Origin: Cheiracanthium punctorium
Lineage: Eukaryota; Arthropoda; Arachnida; Araneae; Cheiracanthiidae
Reading direction: 5' to 3'
Assembly: GCA_038373885.1 (NCBI GenBank)
Contig: JAWZYV010013171.1
Coordinates: 146,076 to 210,075 of the forward strand
DNA: 64,000 nucleotides
Of the stretch, positions 35,156 through 47,480 are shown in pieces. Under the pieces are notes generated by a model, which was not told the DNA's origin, did no database searches, and saw only the letters and a list, made by a program, of their open reading frames with translations. Position 1 is the first letter of the stretch, and each line of letters starts with the position of its first letter. The position numbers and the translations under genes were made by a program.

Positions 35156-35355
35156 TAAAATAATAAAAAACTTTGTAAAATAACACAAAGTTTACTTCAC
35201 AGTTAAAGTTTACTTTAAAGCTTACTTTACTGGTGTTATTTTACAAAGTTTTTTTTTATTATTTTATCACTCAATTATTCTCTCTTATTCATGATAAAAT
35301 CACTCAAAATAAACTGGTGTTTAAAACAAACAACAGTTATTTTGAGTGATTTTAT
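35156..35355. repeat. two adjacent hairpins
   Basis: Arms at 35156-35187 and 35232-35266 (AAAACTTTGTAAAATAACAC and its mirror) form one stem. A perfect 19-bp stem (ATAAAATCACTCAAAATAA, 35294-35312, mirrored at 35337-35355) forms a second. A small foldback element is possible, but no target duplication is seen. Confidence 0.6.
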
Positions 35356-35645
35356 TAAAGTTCGAGATGACACAATCTCAAATGTATTAAAAATATATAT
35401 TAAATAATTATTATTTTCGATCATTCACTAGATGACAGCTCTGAACTGAAATATATTACTAAAATATTAAATATAAAATGATACATTTAACTGGATTTGC
35501 AGTTAACAGGTATTGCAGGTAGGACAAAATGAAAACTAAACAGATTTTAACATGGAAATTCTCAATGGGTATGGTAATTCTCAATTCTACAACAAATTAG
35601 ATAATATTGTTGTAATTTACACAACAACAAATTAGGGTTTATGCA

Positions 35646-36374
35646 CAGAGACTGATTTCCAGAAATGGGGGCCCAGGGCAAAAGTTTCAGTGGGGTCCCC
35701 TCTCCCCCAAAACTTCTTTATATCAAAGCAACTTTCATATCACACCATACAAAAAAGGATGTAATAAGAACATGAAAATGATCAGTTAATCTAAATCAAA
35801 GTGAAATGAAACAGTTTGGTAATAAATAATATTATGTAGGATAGTATTTTAATTATATTATTTAATTTTCAATTCTTAATTTCATTCCATATTTTTCAAG
35901 TAACATGTAACACAGTATTTTTGTATTTACTAATTTACTTTACTGATGTTTTTATCACAACATTTATTTATTTATTTTTTTGTTGCTCAGCAGATTGAGC
36001 TTTTTAAAATGAAATGCAGAACTTGTCTTGTATATAATATTAAAGTAACAAAGTAACACGAAAAGGTGTAATTCTTATAACTTATAGAAACTAAAAATAA
36101 TATAAAATATAGTATATATAAAAGAAAAATGTAGTAGATATCATCACTATAGATGGTAACACCAAAAAAGCTATGAAGAACAACATTCTCTTAATGCAAC
36201 ATAACCTTAAAATGGGATAATTGTGCATAGATATTAAGTCATTCCAAGTCTTTCGTTTTAAATAAAAATCAAATTCTGCAATTTTTTTTAATTTTTTTTT
36301 TTTTTTGGGGGGGGGGCCTTATCACTGAGGGCTGGGGTGCTTACCCTAAATACCCTGCTGGAAATCAGTCCCTG
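35646..36374. mobile_element. hAT-type element, CAGRGACTGATTTCCAG ends
   Basis: Left CAGAGACTGATTTCCAG and inverted right CAGGGACTGATTTCCAG match 16 of 17. Flanks TTTATGCA and CTTATGAA match 6 of 8. No transposase frame. A 53-bp AT-rich piece inside it (36079-36131) recurs outside at 36600-36652 with one mismatch. Confidence 0.72.
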
Positions 36375-37263
36375 CTTATGAATTTTTTTATTTGAAATTA
36401 AACCTTGGTTGCATCATACTGATACTAACCTCTTTATACCCAGCCCCCCCCCCCCCAAAAAAAAAAGAAAGAAAAAAAAAAGAGCCAGTGTTTTAGATAA
36501 CTTTTCCCCCAAATTTGTTTTAACACTTATTTTAAATATATTATGTAATGTGGAAAGCATGAAGTGAAGTTTTCTCATAGGTACATAAGTAATTTTTTTA
36601 ACTTATAGAAACTAAAAATAATATTAAATATAGTATATATAAAAGAAAAATGGAGAGAGAGAGAGAAAGATTGAGAGAAAAGCAGTGATAAAATTTCCAA
36701 AAAAAAAAAAAAAAAAAATAAGCATACCTTTTAGATTTAACTAATTGTCACCTTTTGTACATCGGCTTATCCTCCAATTATTTCCATTGTCCAAAAAATA
36801 TTTTTAGCGGGAATTCAAAAAGATGTCATGAATGAATATCCAAGAAACTAAATAATAAAAAACGAGAAAAATTACAAACTTGCAATTAATTTTTTAATAA
36901 CAAATATAAAAAGCAACACAAAATTCATTATATAAAATACTGTAAAAGTCAACAGCTTTTTTGGGTTAGTATGTTGCTGTGTGTACCCTTATACAAGCAT
37001 ATACGGGGTGTCCCAAAAGGGCTTTAATTATTTATCTATTAGTGATAAGTGGGCAGTGTTAATTGAAAAAATGGTCAAAATAAGGTCGAAAATGAGACTC
37101 CGTTAAGAAAAAATTTCTCTCGCTAATTTTCAAAAAGTTACACTTTTAAAATTTGTATACAACCTCCGTACAAAACAATTCCCAGTTAGTAAAATGTGTC
37201 CCATAAACCCCATGAGGTGACATACGAAATTTGAGAATTATACCTTAAAAAGTGTCAGAGATA

Positions 37264-38337
37264 CAGGGTTGGACGGTATTTACCGTCTGATGGTATTTAC
37301 CGGTTTTTACTACGGTTTTTACCGTCTTTGGAAAAACATGTTTTTACCAGGGTTTTTACAACCTTTGAGAAAAACTTAATAATTTGACTATTTTTTGTCA
37401 CTTTTTGAAGATTTATCTCTCCATCAATGACTGAGAGGTTCTGCTATCGAAACTGGATGGTGGGAGGTGCCAGGTTCATACCCTGGTCGTGCCTGTTGAT
37501 CTAGCTGTTCGGAGTTTTCCGTGGATTTTTTTTTTTTTTTTCAGAAATTGCACATAAATACTGGCTAGGATCCCTTAGGAATAGGAAGGTATTCCCCAAT
37601 AGGATTAGGATCCTAGTGCAGTCAATCAACCATAATCCACAAGCAACCTACATGAGATTTAACATGAAGCAACTAACATGAAGATTTATCTGCTATTTTT
37701 TCATTTTCACAGGGAAACAAAGTTCAGGACATTTAATATCACTATTTCCATTTCTATATAACAATATTCACCTAATTCAGTGTCTGATTTGGTAAGTAAA
37801 AGAATGCTATACGAAAATAGTTCATTTTAAGGAATATAATAAACACAGAAAACTTTGATCCATGTTTTCATCTTACAAGAAATTCAAATTTATAGATAAT
37901 GTAACATTTATCATTATTAAACTTATTAAAACTATTATTATGAGAAGGCACATTACAATATTTATTACAATTATGTAATGCAGTCTTGTTTAATAATTTT
38001 TACTTAAAGGAAAATTGTAAATATACTTTTACTACACTTAACTTATCTTAATCATTTTAATGAAAACTAAATGCTTACAAATATTATTTGTTACATAATG
38101 TAGTTTGCACAATCCCATAATGTAGTTTGCATCATCATGATGTCCTGATGATGATATATCCACATCAATTACATGAGAATACAGTTTTAAAAATAGCATT
38201 AATATACAGTTTATGAATCTGGGAGTTTATTGTATCGTTAGGTTTTTACCCCTTTTTCCCAGGTTTTTACCGGTAAAAACCTAGTTTTTACCATGCCCTG
38301 GTAAAAACCAGTTTTTACCGGTAAAAAGCCAACCCTG
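37264..38337. mobile_element. hAT-type element rich in GTTTTTACC motifs, perfect 8-bp TSD
   Basis: CAGAGATA on both sides (37256-37263 and 38338-38345). Ends are CAGGGTTGG and CCAACCCTG. GTTTTTACC/GGTAAAAAC motifs are repeated many times just inside both ends, as subterminal repeats often are in hAT elements. The middle is AT-rich with no open frame. Confidence 0.85.
37419..37678 (+). mobile_element. tRNA-derived SINE with 13-bp TSD, innermost layer of nest
   Basis: Direct repeats TGAAGATTTATCT at 37406-37418 and 37679-37691 bracket it. TGACTGAGAGG near the 5' end matches a polymerase III A box at 10 of 11, and GGTTCATACCC is a B box with one base missing. A T-rich run and a weakly conserved tail follow. 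Confidence 0.7.
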
Positions 38338-38453
38338 CAGAGATATGAAGATAAACAGAACGCTGTCAGAAACACTTTTCCACGGCTCTAAGGGAAAAAA
38401 AAATCACATCGAATGATCGTATTTCAGAGGTCGTACAGAAATTACGAAATAAA

Positions 38454-38497
<44 letters not shown>

Positions 38498-38820
38498 TCT
38501 AGCAATAAATGTTTACATTCAAAATCATGTATAGTCCCCGATCATTTTTCTTTAAAGATATTTCTGCGACACTGCATGATGAAAAGATCAAATCTGGTAT
38601 ATTACCTCGTGAGTGTACGTGGTACATCTTACTAACTGGGAATGTTTCTGTACGGGGGAGGTCGTATATAAATTTAAAAAGGATAACTTTTTGTAAATGA
38701 AAGAGAGGAACTTTTTCTTAATGGAGTCTTATTTCCGACTTTATTTTGAACATTTTTTCAATTTACACTGCCCACTTATCTCCAATAGATAAAGTCCATT
38801 ACCACCTTTTAGGAACCCTG

Positions 38821-40198
38821 TATATTAGAACATATATACATATTTCTCTATTTAATGCCATTTTGAAAGGAGGTAAAGTACATATTTAAAAAAAGACATG
38901 CCTTTTATAATTATAAATAAGTTTTTATTCTTAATTTTTACCACACACACACACATATACATATACATTTAAACCGTAAATAGTGAAGCAGTTTGTACAA
39001 ATTATTCATCAAGATTTAACTCATATGGGCCTGAAACAGAGTAGAAAAAAAAAATAAAAGGCAGAAAGTTTTTCTAAATCCTGTACTATTTATTATTAAA
39101 AAAATTACATGGGCATAAATCTTTTAAAAAGAATTCTTGAAAACATAATGCATAAAAAAATTATTACAAAAGTTTCTGAAATGAATATAATAAAAACAAT
39201 AATTTTAATATTTAAAAGAATGATTTTAAAATCCAATAAAATTTTGTTATCATGTCTTCTACATTTGCAAAAATCAGAAGAAAAGAAAAGTTTCACGCTG
39301 CGTCACGTTTACCGCAGCAATTTTATTTCACTAAAACTTTAGAAAGACTTATTTATGAGAAGATACTTTTTAATAACATTTTTAAAAATCAAATTCAAGC
39401 ACGAATTCGGTAATTATAAGTTACTAAACAGATTCATACACAAAGAGAGAAAAATAACCTATACATAACTGTTTTGAGAACAAACAAACAAACAAAAAAT
39501 TCAACAATTTATTTCCACAATTTTAAAACTTACGACCACTGATTAAATTATTTTGTTTTAAACACAAATTTTAACAAATACATTTCATAAATATCCATTC
39601 AATCTCACAAATAATTTCATAATATTCAATTAATTTCATAAATATCCACAGTCGAGCAACAAACAAAATCAACAGTGTCAAACATTTATTCAATTTTAGA
39701 ATTATTCAACTCAAAAATCCCTTCCCACATTTCCTTTTAAAGAGCATAGTTCAGGCAATCATTTTTACATTAGGAAATAAAGACAAACTGAACAGTAAAT
39801 TAAATAAATATACTTAATAAAATGCAGAAAAGAGTAAACTGTAGTATGTAGTTTAAAAGTAAATAAGCAAAGTTTTAAAAAACGTGATATATTTTTCAAT
39901 TTCACACCTCCGATATAAAACGACGAGAGGAGAACAAAATTGTCACGAAATAACGCACATTTATTAGCCAATTTTTCTAATGCAAGACTCCGGTTCAACA
40001 AATTGAGAATTCCGACAGGGAGTACGGGAATCCCAACTTGAATAAAACATTAAGTGCATCGGCAGCAGGCTAGGAACTGAACATTTTCCAAACAATCTCC
40101 AATAATTAAAAAAAAAAAAATGACATCAATAAACAGAATGCATTTCTTCATGCATATTCCCAGCGAAATCAAGAACACTCAAAACGCACGGTACTTAC
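38821..40198. other. AT-rich presumed first intron, no gene seen
   Basis: Many short poly-A and poly-T tracts and an ACACACAC run near 38945. Open frames here have no protein-like composition. Confidence 0.45.
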
Positions 40199-40780
40199 AA
40201 TGATTAAATATATATCCGAAATTCAGCTGGTACACCCCAAAACACAGAGAGAAAAATATGAACTTGACCCAAATACCGCTAAGCCTTTCTCTTCCGAAAA
40301 CGCGGTTTCCATGTTTTTATTTTTATTCCCTAACTGCGGAGTTTCGTTTTCCACTTTTTTCCGTTAATTGCGAATGACAGAACAAAAAAAAATCCAGACC
40401 ATCACGGCACTTTTCACGGTGTTTTTTGGGTGCATTTTCGGGATTGTCATAGCTCGATCGAGGCGTGCAGTGGTGGTGCACGAATCGAACACATTGGTGA
40501 TGCTCTCTCTCTTCTCTTCTCTTCTCTAGTGGCAAGTCGGAGGCGGAGGAGGATGCATGAGAGAAAGATCGTACGAATGCAGATGTGAAGGAGCTGGCTA
40601 CAGAACGGAGAGCGCACGGCGGAGACGAGAGGTGCCTGTGGTAGGGCTGCCACGTTGCGAGCTTGGCGTCGTTTCGGGAAAGGCAGGCTGTCGCCAAATG
40701 CGTGTTCTGATTTTCCCGCGCGCGGTTGGAAAAACACTGTACATGCGGAGCGAAAGGTGAAAAGTGATCCAGCATAATAA
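40199..40780 (-). promoter_or_regulatory. candidate promoter and non-coding first exon of the ABCA gene
   Basis: A CpG-richer island (GCGCGCGG, CGGAGAGCGCACGGCGG) in AT-rich surroundings, with a GAGA-type tract (CTCTCTCTTCTCTTCTC, about 40502-40527). On the minus strand a GTAAGT donor starts at 40198, preceded by ...TTTAATCATT. A short upstream ORF could start near 40310. A first exon here would pair with the acceptor at 32741. No transcript evidence is available and the transcription start is unknown. Confidence 0.35.
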
Positions 40781-40834
40781 GGTTGATATTAGATAGCTAT
40801 TTAGAATCGTAATAGTATTAATTTTACGTTACTC

Positions 40835-41545
40835 CATAGGCGCATCCACGGAGGGGGCTCAAGCCCCCCCTCCCTCAAAGGTAGAAAGTTGGAAGTGAAA
40901 AAAACTCTGAAAAAAGAAAATTGCCACTAATGATTTTTAAAAAATTTTCTTTAAATTATTTCTAAAATATTTTTTTTAGCAAAAAAGACTTTATTTTAAA
41001 AATAAATACTTATAGTTAGTTCAAGAAACACTGTTAAACTTGGTTACAACGTCACTGAAAAGATCAGATAATTATTTACGACTATAACGAGTTACATTGC
41101 TTGTGTTCTATGGGCCAGTCGAGTGGTGCACAATATTTTGATGCTATAAGAGAGTTTGTTTGTCAGGTGAGGACAGCTCGCGTCACTGAATGTGTCGCTT
41201 AGAGCTACATATATGTCCTTCCCGGAATTTCCCGCCACAATTTGGAACCTCATCAGAAGGTGGGAGGACTTCTGAATATTGGTACCCTCGGAAACTGCTA
41301 GCGACCGCCGAGAGGACTTACGGAACCACGGATTTAACGTGCACGTACACAGCATGTACACAGTGGTCTTTCGCCGGTATCGAACCCGCAACCTTTCGGT
41401 TACGAGTACAATGCCTTAACCACTGGGCTACCACGGTCCGTTATAAGAGAGTTGTAACTATAATCGAGGTCACTATAATCGAATTTAGCAAGTATTTGTA
41501 GCCCAGCCCCCTCCCCCCTAAACTAAAATCCTGAGGGCGCCACTG
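40835..41545. mobile_element. hAT-like element with a SINE inside
   Basis: Ends CATAGGCGC and inverted CAGTGGCGC, flanks CGTTACTC and CGATCCTC (6 of 8). G- and C-rich tracts lie inside both ends. It contains the SINE at 41157-41441. Boundaries are less certain than for the perfect-TSD elements. Confidence 0.5.
41157..41441 (-). mobile_element. tRNA-derived SINE with perfect A and B boxes and 12-bp TSD
   Basis: Direct repeats TATAAGAGAGTT at 41145-41156 and 41442-41453 flank it. On the minus strand the head carries TAGCCCAGTGG (A box, 41420-41430) and GGTTCGATACC (B box, 41376-41386), both matching the polymerase III consensus. The anticodon-like loop reads CTCGTAA, Thr-CGT-like. Acceptor arms do not pair, so it is not a working tRNA gene. 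The 3' end is a GACAAACAAA tail. Confidence 0.85.
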
Positions 41546-41941
41546 CGATCCTCCATATAACTCCATAAGTAAACTAACAAAATGAACTAACTGAACTAAC
41601 CTTATTTCTTTTGCGGCAGTCAAAACCGGAACGACATAAATTAAAAATTGCGTGAGATTCAGAAACTATGATTCTGTGCGATTCTAAATAGCTACCAAGA
41701 TAACTCACTACACAATTTGACATTTTCCAGGAAATTAAAAGAAATAAATATTTTTTTTCTGCTGAACCATGGAGGATTTAAGTAAGAAACGGTCCATCCG
41801 AAGATTCGTTACAATAATATGGATTGAAACACAATGTACCACATTAATAAATATTTTGTGAATATTAAATTAACACTGTTTGTTATATTAATCATTTTAC
41901 AACGGGCGCCTTACAACTGAACGATAAGTAATCCTATGTTA

Positions 41942-42538
41942 CAGTGCCATATTACCGGCAGGGTAAACGGGGCAACTGCCCAGGGCTCACAGATTTTAGG
42001 GCCCCAAAAATCTTACATTTTATAATTTTACAACGAAATTACAAAGGAGAAAAAAATTCAAAAGTTATTATTTCAAAAGATTTTTAAATTATAAATCATG
42101 GAAAATGAAAATCATTCTAATTTACATTTCTGTAAAATATTTTTTTTTCTTTTCAATTATTCGAAATGCTCTATAGTCCATATAGCATTACCAGCATGTA
42201 AGAAAATAACCAACTACATTTTGTAAACAGTATTTTTAATGTTGAAAAAATTGCAAAATTCTGAATTATTTGTGTGAATTAGTTATTAAAAAAAATATTA
42301 CTGTTTACAAAAAGTCGCTGTACTCCGTTCATGTTGGTAATTTGATACAGTATTTCGATGTAACGTTTCACTATCTGTTTTATCGACATTATGTAACTAT
42401 ATTGATTTATTTCAGATTACTTAAAACAAAATTTGTGTTTGGAAGGGGGAAGATATTTAAAACTTTTCAGAATAAACCAATCATAATCTTTTTTTTTTTC
42501 TTCTGCCCAAGGCCCACAGTTGTCTTGATCGGGCTCTG
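41942..42538. mobile_element. hAT-type element, 7/8 TSD
   Basis: Flanks CTATGTTA (41934-41941) and CTATGTCA (42539-42546). Ends CAGTGCC... and inverted CAGAGCCC.... Subterminal blocks (GCAACTGCCCAGGGCTCAC left, CTGCCCAAGGCCCACAG right) are related. No transposase frame; interior AT-rich. Confidence 0.65.
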
Positions 42539-43331
42539 CTATGTCAATATATATCCAGCGGCAGTTTCAACAGAAAAGACTACTCAGGTTCGAAAAGGTT
42601 AATATAACAAAAACTGACCGTGTTCAAAAGCAAAATAGTTGTGATGAAACGTCAAAACTTAAAGATAAATAATAAGAAATCAGTAATACGGTACAAAAGT
42701 ATTACATCTATGTTAAGCATTGCACGCAAATTAAGTGTATTTTCATTCTTCATCATCTTAAATCTTTTTCTCCGTCACTCATACACAATTTCATGTAGAA
42801 AAATTCTATTCTTTAGCAGCAACTATTCAATCCAATAAAAATGAATGTGTTTTTTCGAATTAAAAATTTAGTATTCTTAATTATTAATTACCAAATTTAG
42901 TATTAGTGATTACCAAATTTAGTAGTGGGAATTTTTTACTATAGTTTAGAATAGTCCACATTTCAAAATGTAATAAAAATACCTACTATTACTAAGATCT
43001 TGATTCAGACATTTCTTTTTCTCCCCTCCCCCACCGTTTTTGTTTTTTTCAAAAATCAAATTACTTTAAAAAAATACCGTTTTAACCAGCCAGACCGCAA
43101 TCAGGAATTAATAACAGTAATCCCATCTCTATCGATTACTATCAGTGATCCAGAAAATTCGGAGCAAACACGCGGAGAAGGATACTTTACTGGTCTTATA
43201 AAAATGCGGTTGGCGTTATTTTCGCACTTAATTTTCGTTGAATTTAACAAAATATTTATTTTATCACCTTGTCCACACTGACTGGATTTTTGGCGACTGA
43301 CAACACCGAATTTTTTTGTGTTGTGTATAGA

Positions 43332-43659
43332 GTAGAACTTCTCAAATCCGGACAAAATTCAGCTTAAAATATAATCCAGCTATGCAACATAAACCGAAAT
43401 TTAAAAGACAGACTTTATTAATTTTTTTTTATTATTATTAGCACCTTTTTGCTCGGTAAAATTAAAAATAAATGTTTTATTTCTCAATGATATCTCCCCC
43501 CCCCCCATTCAAGGAATGCAAGTCTATTTATTTGAACAACCTTACCTCCTTATATAGGGATTTTTTATAATTCGCATTACAGGATTTTTACAATCCGGTA
43601 ATTTTTGTAATCCGGAATATGTTAAGTCCAAATGATTCCGAGCTCGAGAAGTTCTACAG
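43332..43659. mobile_element. possible pogo/Tigger-like MITE
   Basis: Inverted GTAGAACTTCTC at both ends and several AATCCGG/CCGGATT motifs inside, as in pogo-type MITEs. No clean TA duplication, so boundaries are uncertain. Confidence 0.4.
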
Positions 43660-46409
43660 TTTTATGCAATCTCCTTACAATTATCAATCATTTTCTGTCG
43701 TTCGTTTGCCAAAAGAAACTCAAAAGTTTAGAAAAGAAATTTCGCCAAGCGCATTTGAAACGGGGGCGAAAAAGCCACATTTCTAGCAAATTCAGTCAGG
43801 TTTCCCCCCCTTTTTTTTTCTTTTGTTCTTCGCCGAGTCATTCAAAGCAAATTCATCATAATCAAAAGGAAGTAGAAACGTCTGTAGTACTCAGCATCCC
43901 TCATCAAGGGAGCATATAAGTTCGATTTCCTCCTCCACCCCACCCCCCTTCCCCCGGAGCAGTTGCACCCAAAGGGATTTAAGAAATACGATCGATACAC
44001 CCAGCCTGTTCAACTCCTGGGGGAGGGTTTGATTACAGGTCACATCTCATTTAACCTGCGTGGGGACATCTTTTTTTTTTTTTTTACCCACCTTATGAAT
44101 GATTTATTTTATTCCTTGACTGTCATAATTAGGAGAACAATAGGTTTTATGTCGAAAATTTTTCTCGTGTTTTTTTTTTTTTTTTTTTTAAATATCAAAG
44201 GAGGGATTTGTACCTGAGAAAATTATTTTACGGGGAAACATCTGACTGGCGGTAGGGCATCCAAATTAGCTTGTAAGAAAAGGGCTGCATGTCTGTCGTA
44301 CTTTCTAACTAAATTGAGAGAGATAGTCGAGCCATGCTGAAAACATTGATTATAAAACGATCTCATGGACTAATGATTGCACATTGGTTATAAAACGGTC
44401 TTATTTGCGCATGGTCTATTTATTGAAATGGACTTTTAAAATCGACTTTTGTTATATCTATCCCAAAACGAAATTTTGTATGCATGTTCCGTTCCTACTG
44501 AACAGCTAATTTGCAAATTTGAACACTCTAGAACAATTACTCTTTTTTAATTTAAAAAGTTAATTGTAAAACGTTCCATGCACGTTATTTTCTTACATTT
44601 TTCTATATTTTTTTACACACAAAATAATAAAATAGAAACATTAATGAAATCATTAAACGATTTTGTGAAATGCGCTTTTAAAAATATAAACAAAAAATTA
44701 GAACAAAAAAATATCCGCAAAATTTTCCTTCATTTCAGCAATTTTTCCCTTTCCCTTTCATGTCGAGAAACCTAAATGTGTAAAGCGAGTCCAAATCTGT
44801 TACGTTAATTTATTCTAAAGAGTATTTTTAGTAAAAACAGGCAACTTTACTTAAATCATTAGAAAATGAATGAGAATCGACATATTCTGTAGACGAAAGT
44901 TTGCGACAATGACAGAAAATGAGTTTTAAAAGTTTTAATTCCCTGATTAAAAAAAAAAAGAAAATATTCGTACATGCCAAACCGCGAAAAAAAAAAAAAA
45001 AAAAAAAAACATAACTCTTAAAGTCTTTCTACTACATTATTTACTGGATGTTCGATGGATGAAATTTAGGTTGCTATACAATGTACCGAATTTATAAAAT
45101 ATATTTTTTAATGGTGTTTTGAGAAATACATATCTGTAAAAACAATTATCAAAATAGTTTCAAAACTGTAACAAAAAAAAAAAAAAAAAAAAAAAAATCA
45201 AGCGTGTCTTTAAAAGTGGGCAGAAATCTTATCCGTTTGGGTAAATATTGCAAAATTCTGTATGTTTAACATTTTTTTCCCCTTAGTGTTTCGTAACTCC
45301 TATAGGTTCATTGTAACAGTCACTGTACATTCTGTAAATATATTAGACATTCTAAACACATATATTAGACATTCTAGACACATAGACATTCTAAAGTCTT
45401 TCCAGTCTCTCGAGCAGTTAAAATTTTTAAAAAGATGATCAAAAATTGCAGGATTTCTAAAAAGAACAGTTTTAAGGGTACTCCTATAATACTAGCTCCA
45501 AATGCAACGAAAAGTCGCTAATTCGGCGATAAATCCCCTAAACTGGCAACACTGGTACCCCCACTCACAGTAAATAATTTCGAGAGGATTACAGGAATGC
45601 GCAATCCGATGACCAACGTTCAGGAGACGTAAGGGGAGGTTTTCAATCTCAATGAAAAAAAAAGGGGGGGGGAAGGAAAAAAATTATAACAAAGAGAAAA
45701 GGGAAAAAAGTTAATGTAGAAAAAAAAAAAGAAATGATCGAACGAAATAAATAATACAGAAGGGAAAAGCGCAGGGGGAGTGAGTAATACGGAGTACCTG
45801 CACAGTTTCAACATGGAAATTAATTTCGCATAGAGGAGGGTTTATTCTGAGTCAATAGAGGGATGAGAGGACAAGTTCGGAATGCTTAGAATGTTAGAGA
45901 AAATATTTGGCTAACTGAACGATGTCCAATTCCAAATAAAACGGGGGGGGGAGCAACATATGAGTCTAATATTCTTGCCGTGATTTTATTAAGGACTAGC
46001 AAAAGAAAAGCGCTCAATGAATGGTAAATTTACGGGATTCAACAGTATTTTATGTTTAAAAACTGTGATCGAAAACCATTCAAGTTAAAAAAACATGTCG
46101 ATGTTAGCCCTCCCCCCGCCAAAAAAATAAAAAAATAATTAAAATTATTAATAAGGTGCATTAAGGGTATTTCTGAGAGCAGGACAATTATGAACAGCTT
46201 AAAGAAAACTACTTGTCTAATCACTACTGAAATTTTTCAGAAATGTTTTTTCATACACTTTTATAAACAGTAACTTTATACTTCTCTCAATAATTTTATA
46301 AACAGTTCTTAAGCAGCGTACTTGGCTAGAGAAGGCTTTTAAAAAAGGGTGGGGGGGGGATCTAAAAAAAGTTCACATTTCAAATTTGCACTAAAGTGCT
46401 AATAGATCA
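43660..46409. other. intergenic, no gene seen
   Basis: AT-rich with many homopolymers (poly-A near 44988-45010 and 45173-45197, poly-T near 44170-44189). The sequence near 45490-45555 ends in CTGGCAACACTG, which could be the end of another hAT element without a visible partner. Confidence 0.45.
45339..45396. repeat. 22-bp tandem repeat, about 2.6 units
   Basis: TATATTAGACATTCTAAACA and CA at 45339-45360, repeated at 45361-45382 with one change, then a partial third unit TAGACATTCTAAAG. Confidence 0.8.
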
Positions 46410-46668
46410 AAAGTGTGTCATAATCCATGTGTCGACCGTATTTGTCTTTCTTGATTCATTACGTTAGAAAGTGCATAATAATTCGTGTGTCTGCCTTGTT
46501 TTCCATGTTTCATTACGTTGGAAAATGTACCTTAATCCAAGTCTCAGCCCTATTTGTCTTTCTTCTTTTATTATGTTGGGAAGGGTATCACAATCTACGT
46601 GTCGACCCCTTTTTCTCTTCATTGCTGTATTACGTTGCAAAGTGCATCATAATCCAAGTGTACCGTAC
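46410..46668. repeat. tandem repeat, about 58-bp unit, 4.5 units
   Basis: Units start AAAGTGCATCATAATCCAAG (or variants) at 46410, 46468, 46522, 46580 and 46639, and end in TTCATTACGTTGG or similar. Open frames through it are a by-product of the repeat (KC.II.VSALF recurs) and are not taken as a gene. Confidence 0.78.
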
Positions 46669-46899
46669 CATAAAACACTTCTTTGGAATTGAAATCTATA
46701 TCAAAATCGCCTGTTAAAACAGTTTTACAATCTTTGTCAGGCACATTCTAAATATACTTTACAATTATAAAAAAACAGTAGGGTTTGGCAATTTCTCGCC
46801 AAATATAGAAGATATCGACAAGCTGGGTTAAGTTTTGGAGACTTAATTTTTGGTTAAAATTTTGGCAATAAATTTTCCAAAACGGAACCATGGCAACTT

Positions 46900-47480
46900 T
46901 TGACAATTCACCACCTTGTGTCTGGCAACCCTCGAAAAGTGATGGGCCCTGTAGACAAAAAACCTTGTAAGAAATTAATAGCACTCAATAGTGCTGTACC
47001 TGTAAAATTTATATGTTTCTTAACTACCACATATCGAGTGCTTAAACAAGCACATATAGCCGCTTGCGAGGAGCCATTCTTAAATATATTTCGAGTCTCT
47101 TTAGCGATGTTTAATTCTTCGAAAAAGATCTTTCAAGAGTTGCACCATTTCGGAAAAGAACAAACACTCTTAAAGAAAAAGAGCTCAAAGGCTGCGGTCG
47201 ATACCGCCGCCAGCAGAATTCGCAGTTCCCGTTACTTTGTCTACGCGGAGTTCATTTATTGGAATTTTGCGAATAGTTTCGACGAATGAATGCAAATCCG
47301 ACTCCGTGTGCGGCCGTTATTCCTTTCAAATGTGAGTACAGTTTTCGGAACGGAATGGCAACAGTGTTATCTCTCTGTGTGCGAGTGCGTTTGTGTCAGA
47401 ATGAAACAGAACCGGGTCGATATTTATGTCCACCTTTGTTTAGAAAATGAATTGTTTTTCCTGAGAAACCAGCTATGTTA
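46900..47480 (+). other. GC-richer block, open frames of unknown meaning
   Basis: Two adjacent open frames (46900-47289 and 47290-47481) show no family I recognise. CpG density rises (GATACCGCCGCCAG, GTGTGCGGCCG), and a GTGAGT donor-like site follows ...CCTTTCAAAT at about 47332. It could be a promoter or first exon of a plus-strand gene, but nothing downstream supports one. Confidence 0.2.

Larger units (their letters stand above)
37004..38820. mobile_element. TA-flanked element with long (about 215 bp) terminal inverted repeats, outer layer of nest
   Basis: TA at 37002-37003 and 38821-38822. The left arm (about 37004-37220) and the inverted right arm (about 38600-38820) share GATAAGTGGGCAGTGT, AATTGAAAAAATG, CAAAAAGTTA and CATTCCCAGTTAGTAA-type blocks in the same order. 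The 1074-bp hAT element at 37264-38337 is inserted inside, leaving about 735 bp of original sequence. A 30+ bp poly-T tract lies at about 38457-38494. Confidence 0.72.

Noticed and set aside
40323..40775. 150-codon minus-strand frame as a protein
   Set aside because: Basic, low-complexity composition typical of GC-rich promoter DNA, and no recognisable motif.
41376..41438. A functional tRNA-Thr gene on the minus strand
   Set aside because: A and B boxes are good, but the acceptor stem does not pair, and the sequence continues into a SINE body flanked by a 12-bp duplication.
46780..46935. A small hAT element with GGGTTTGGCA / GGCAACCCT ends
   Set aside because: Ends match poorly and flanks show no duplication.
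46900..47289. 129-codon plus-strand frame as a gene
   Set aside because: No domain recognised and no supporting exons; kept only as a GC-richer block of unknown meaning.
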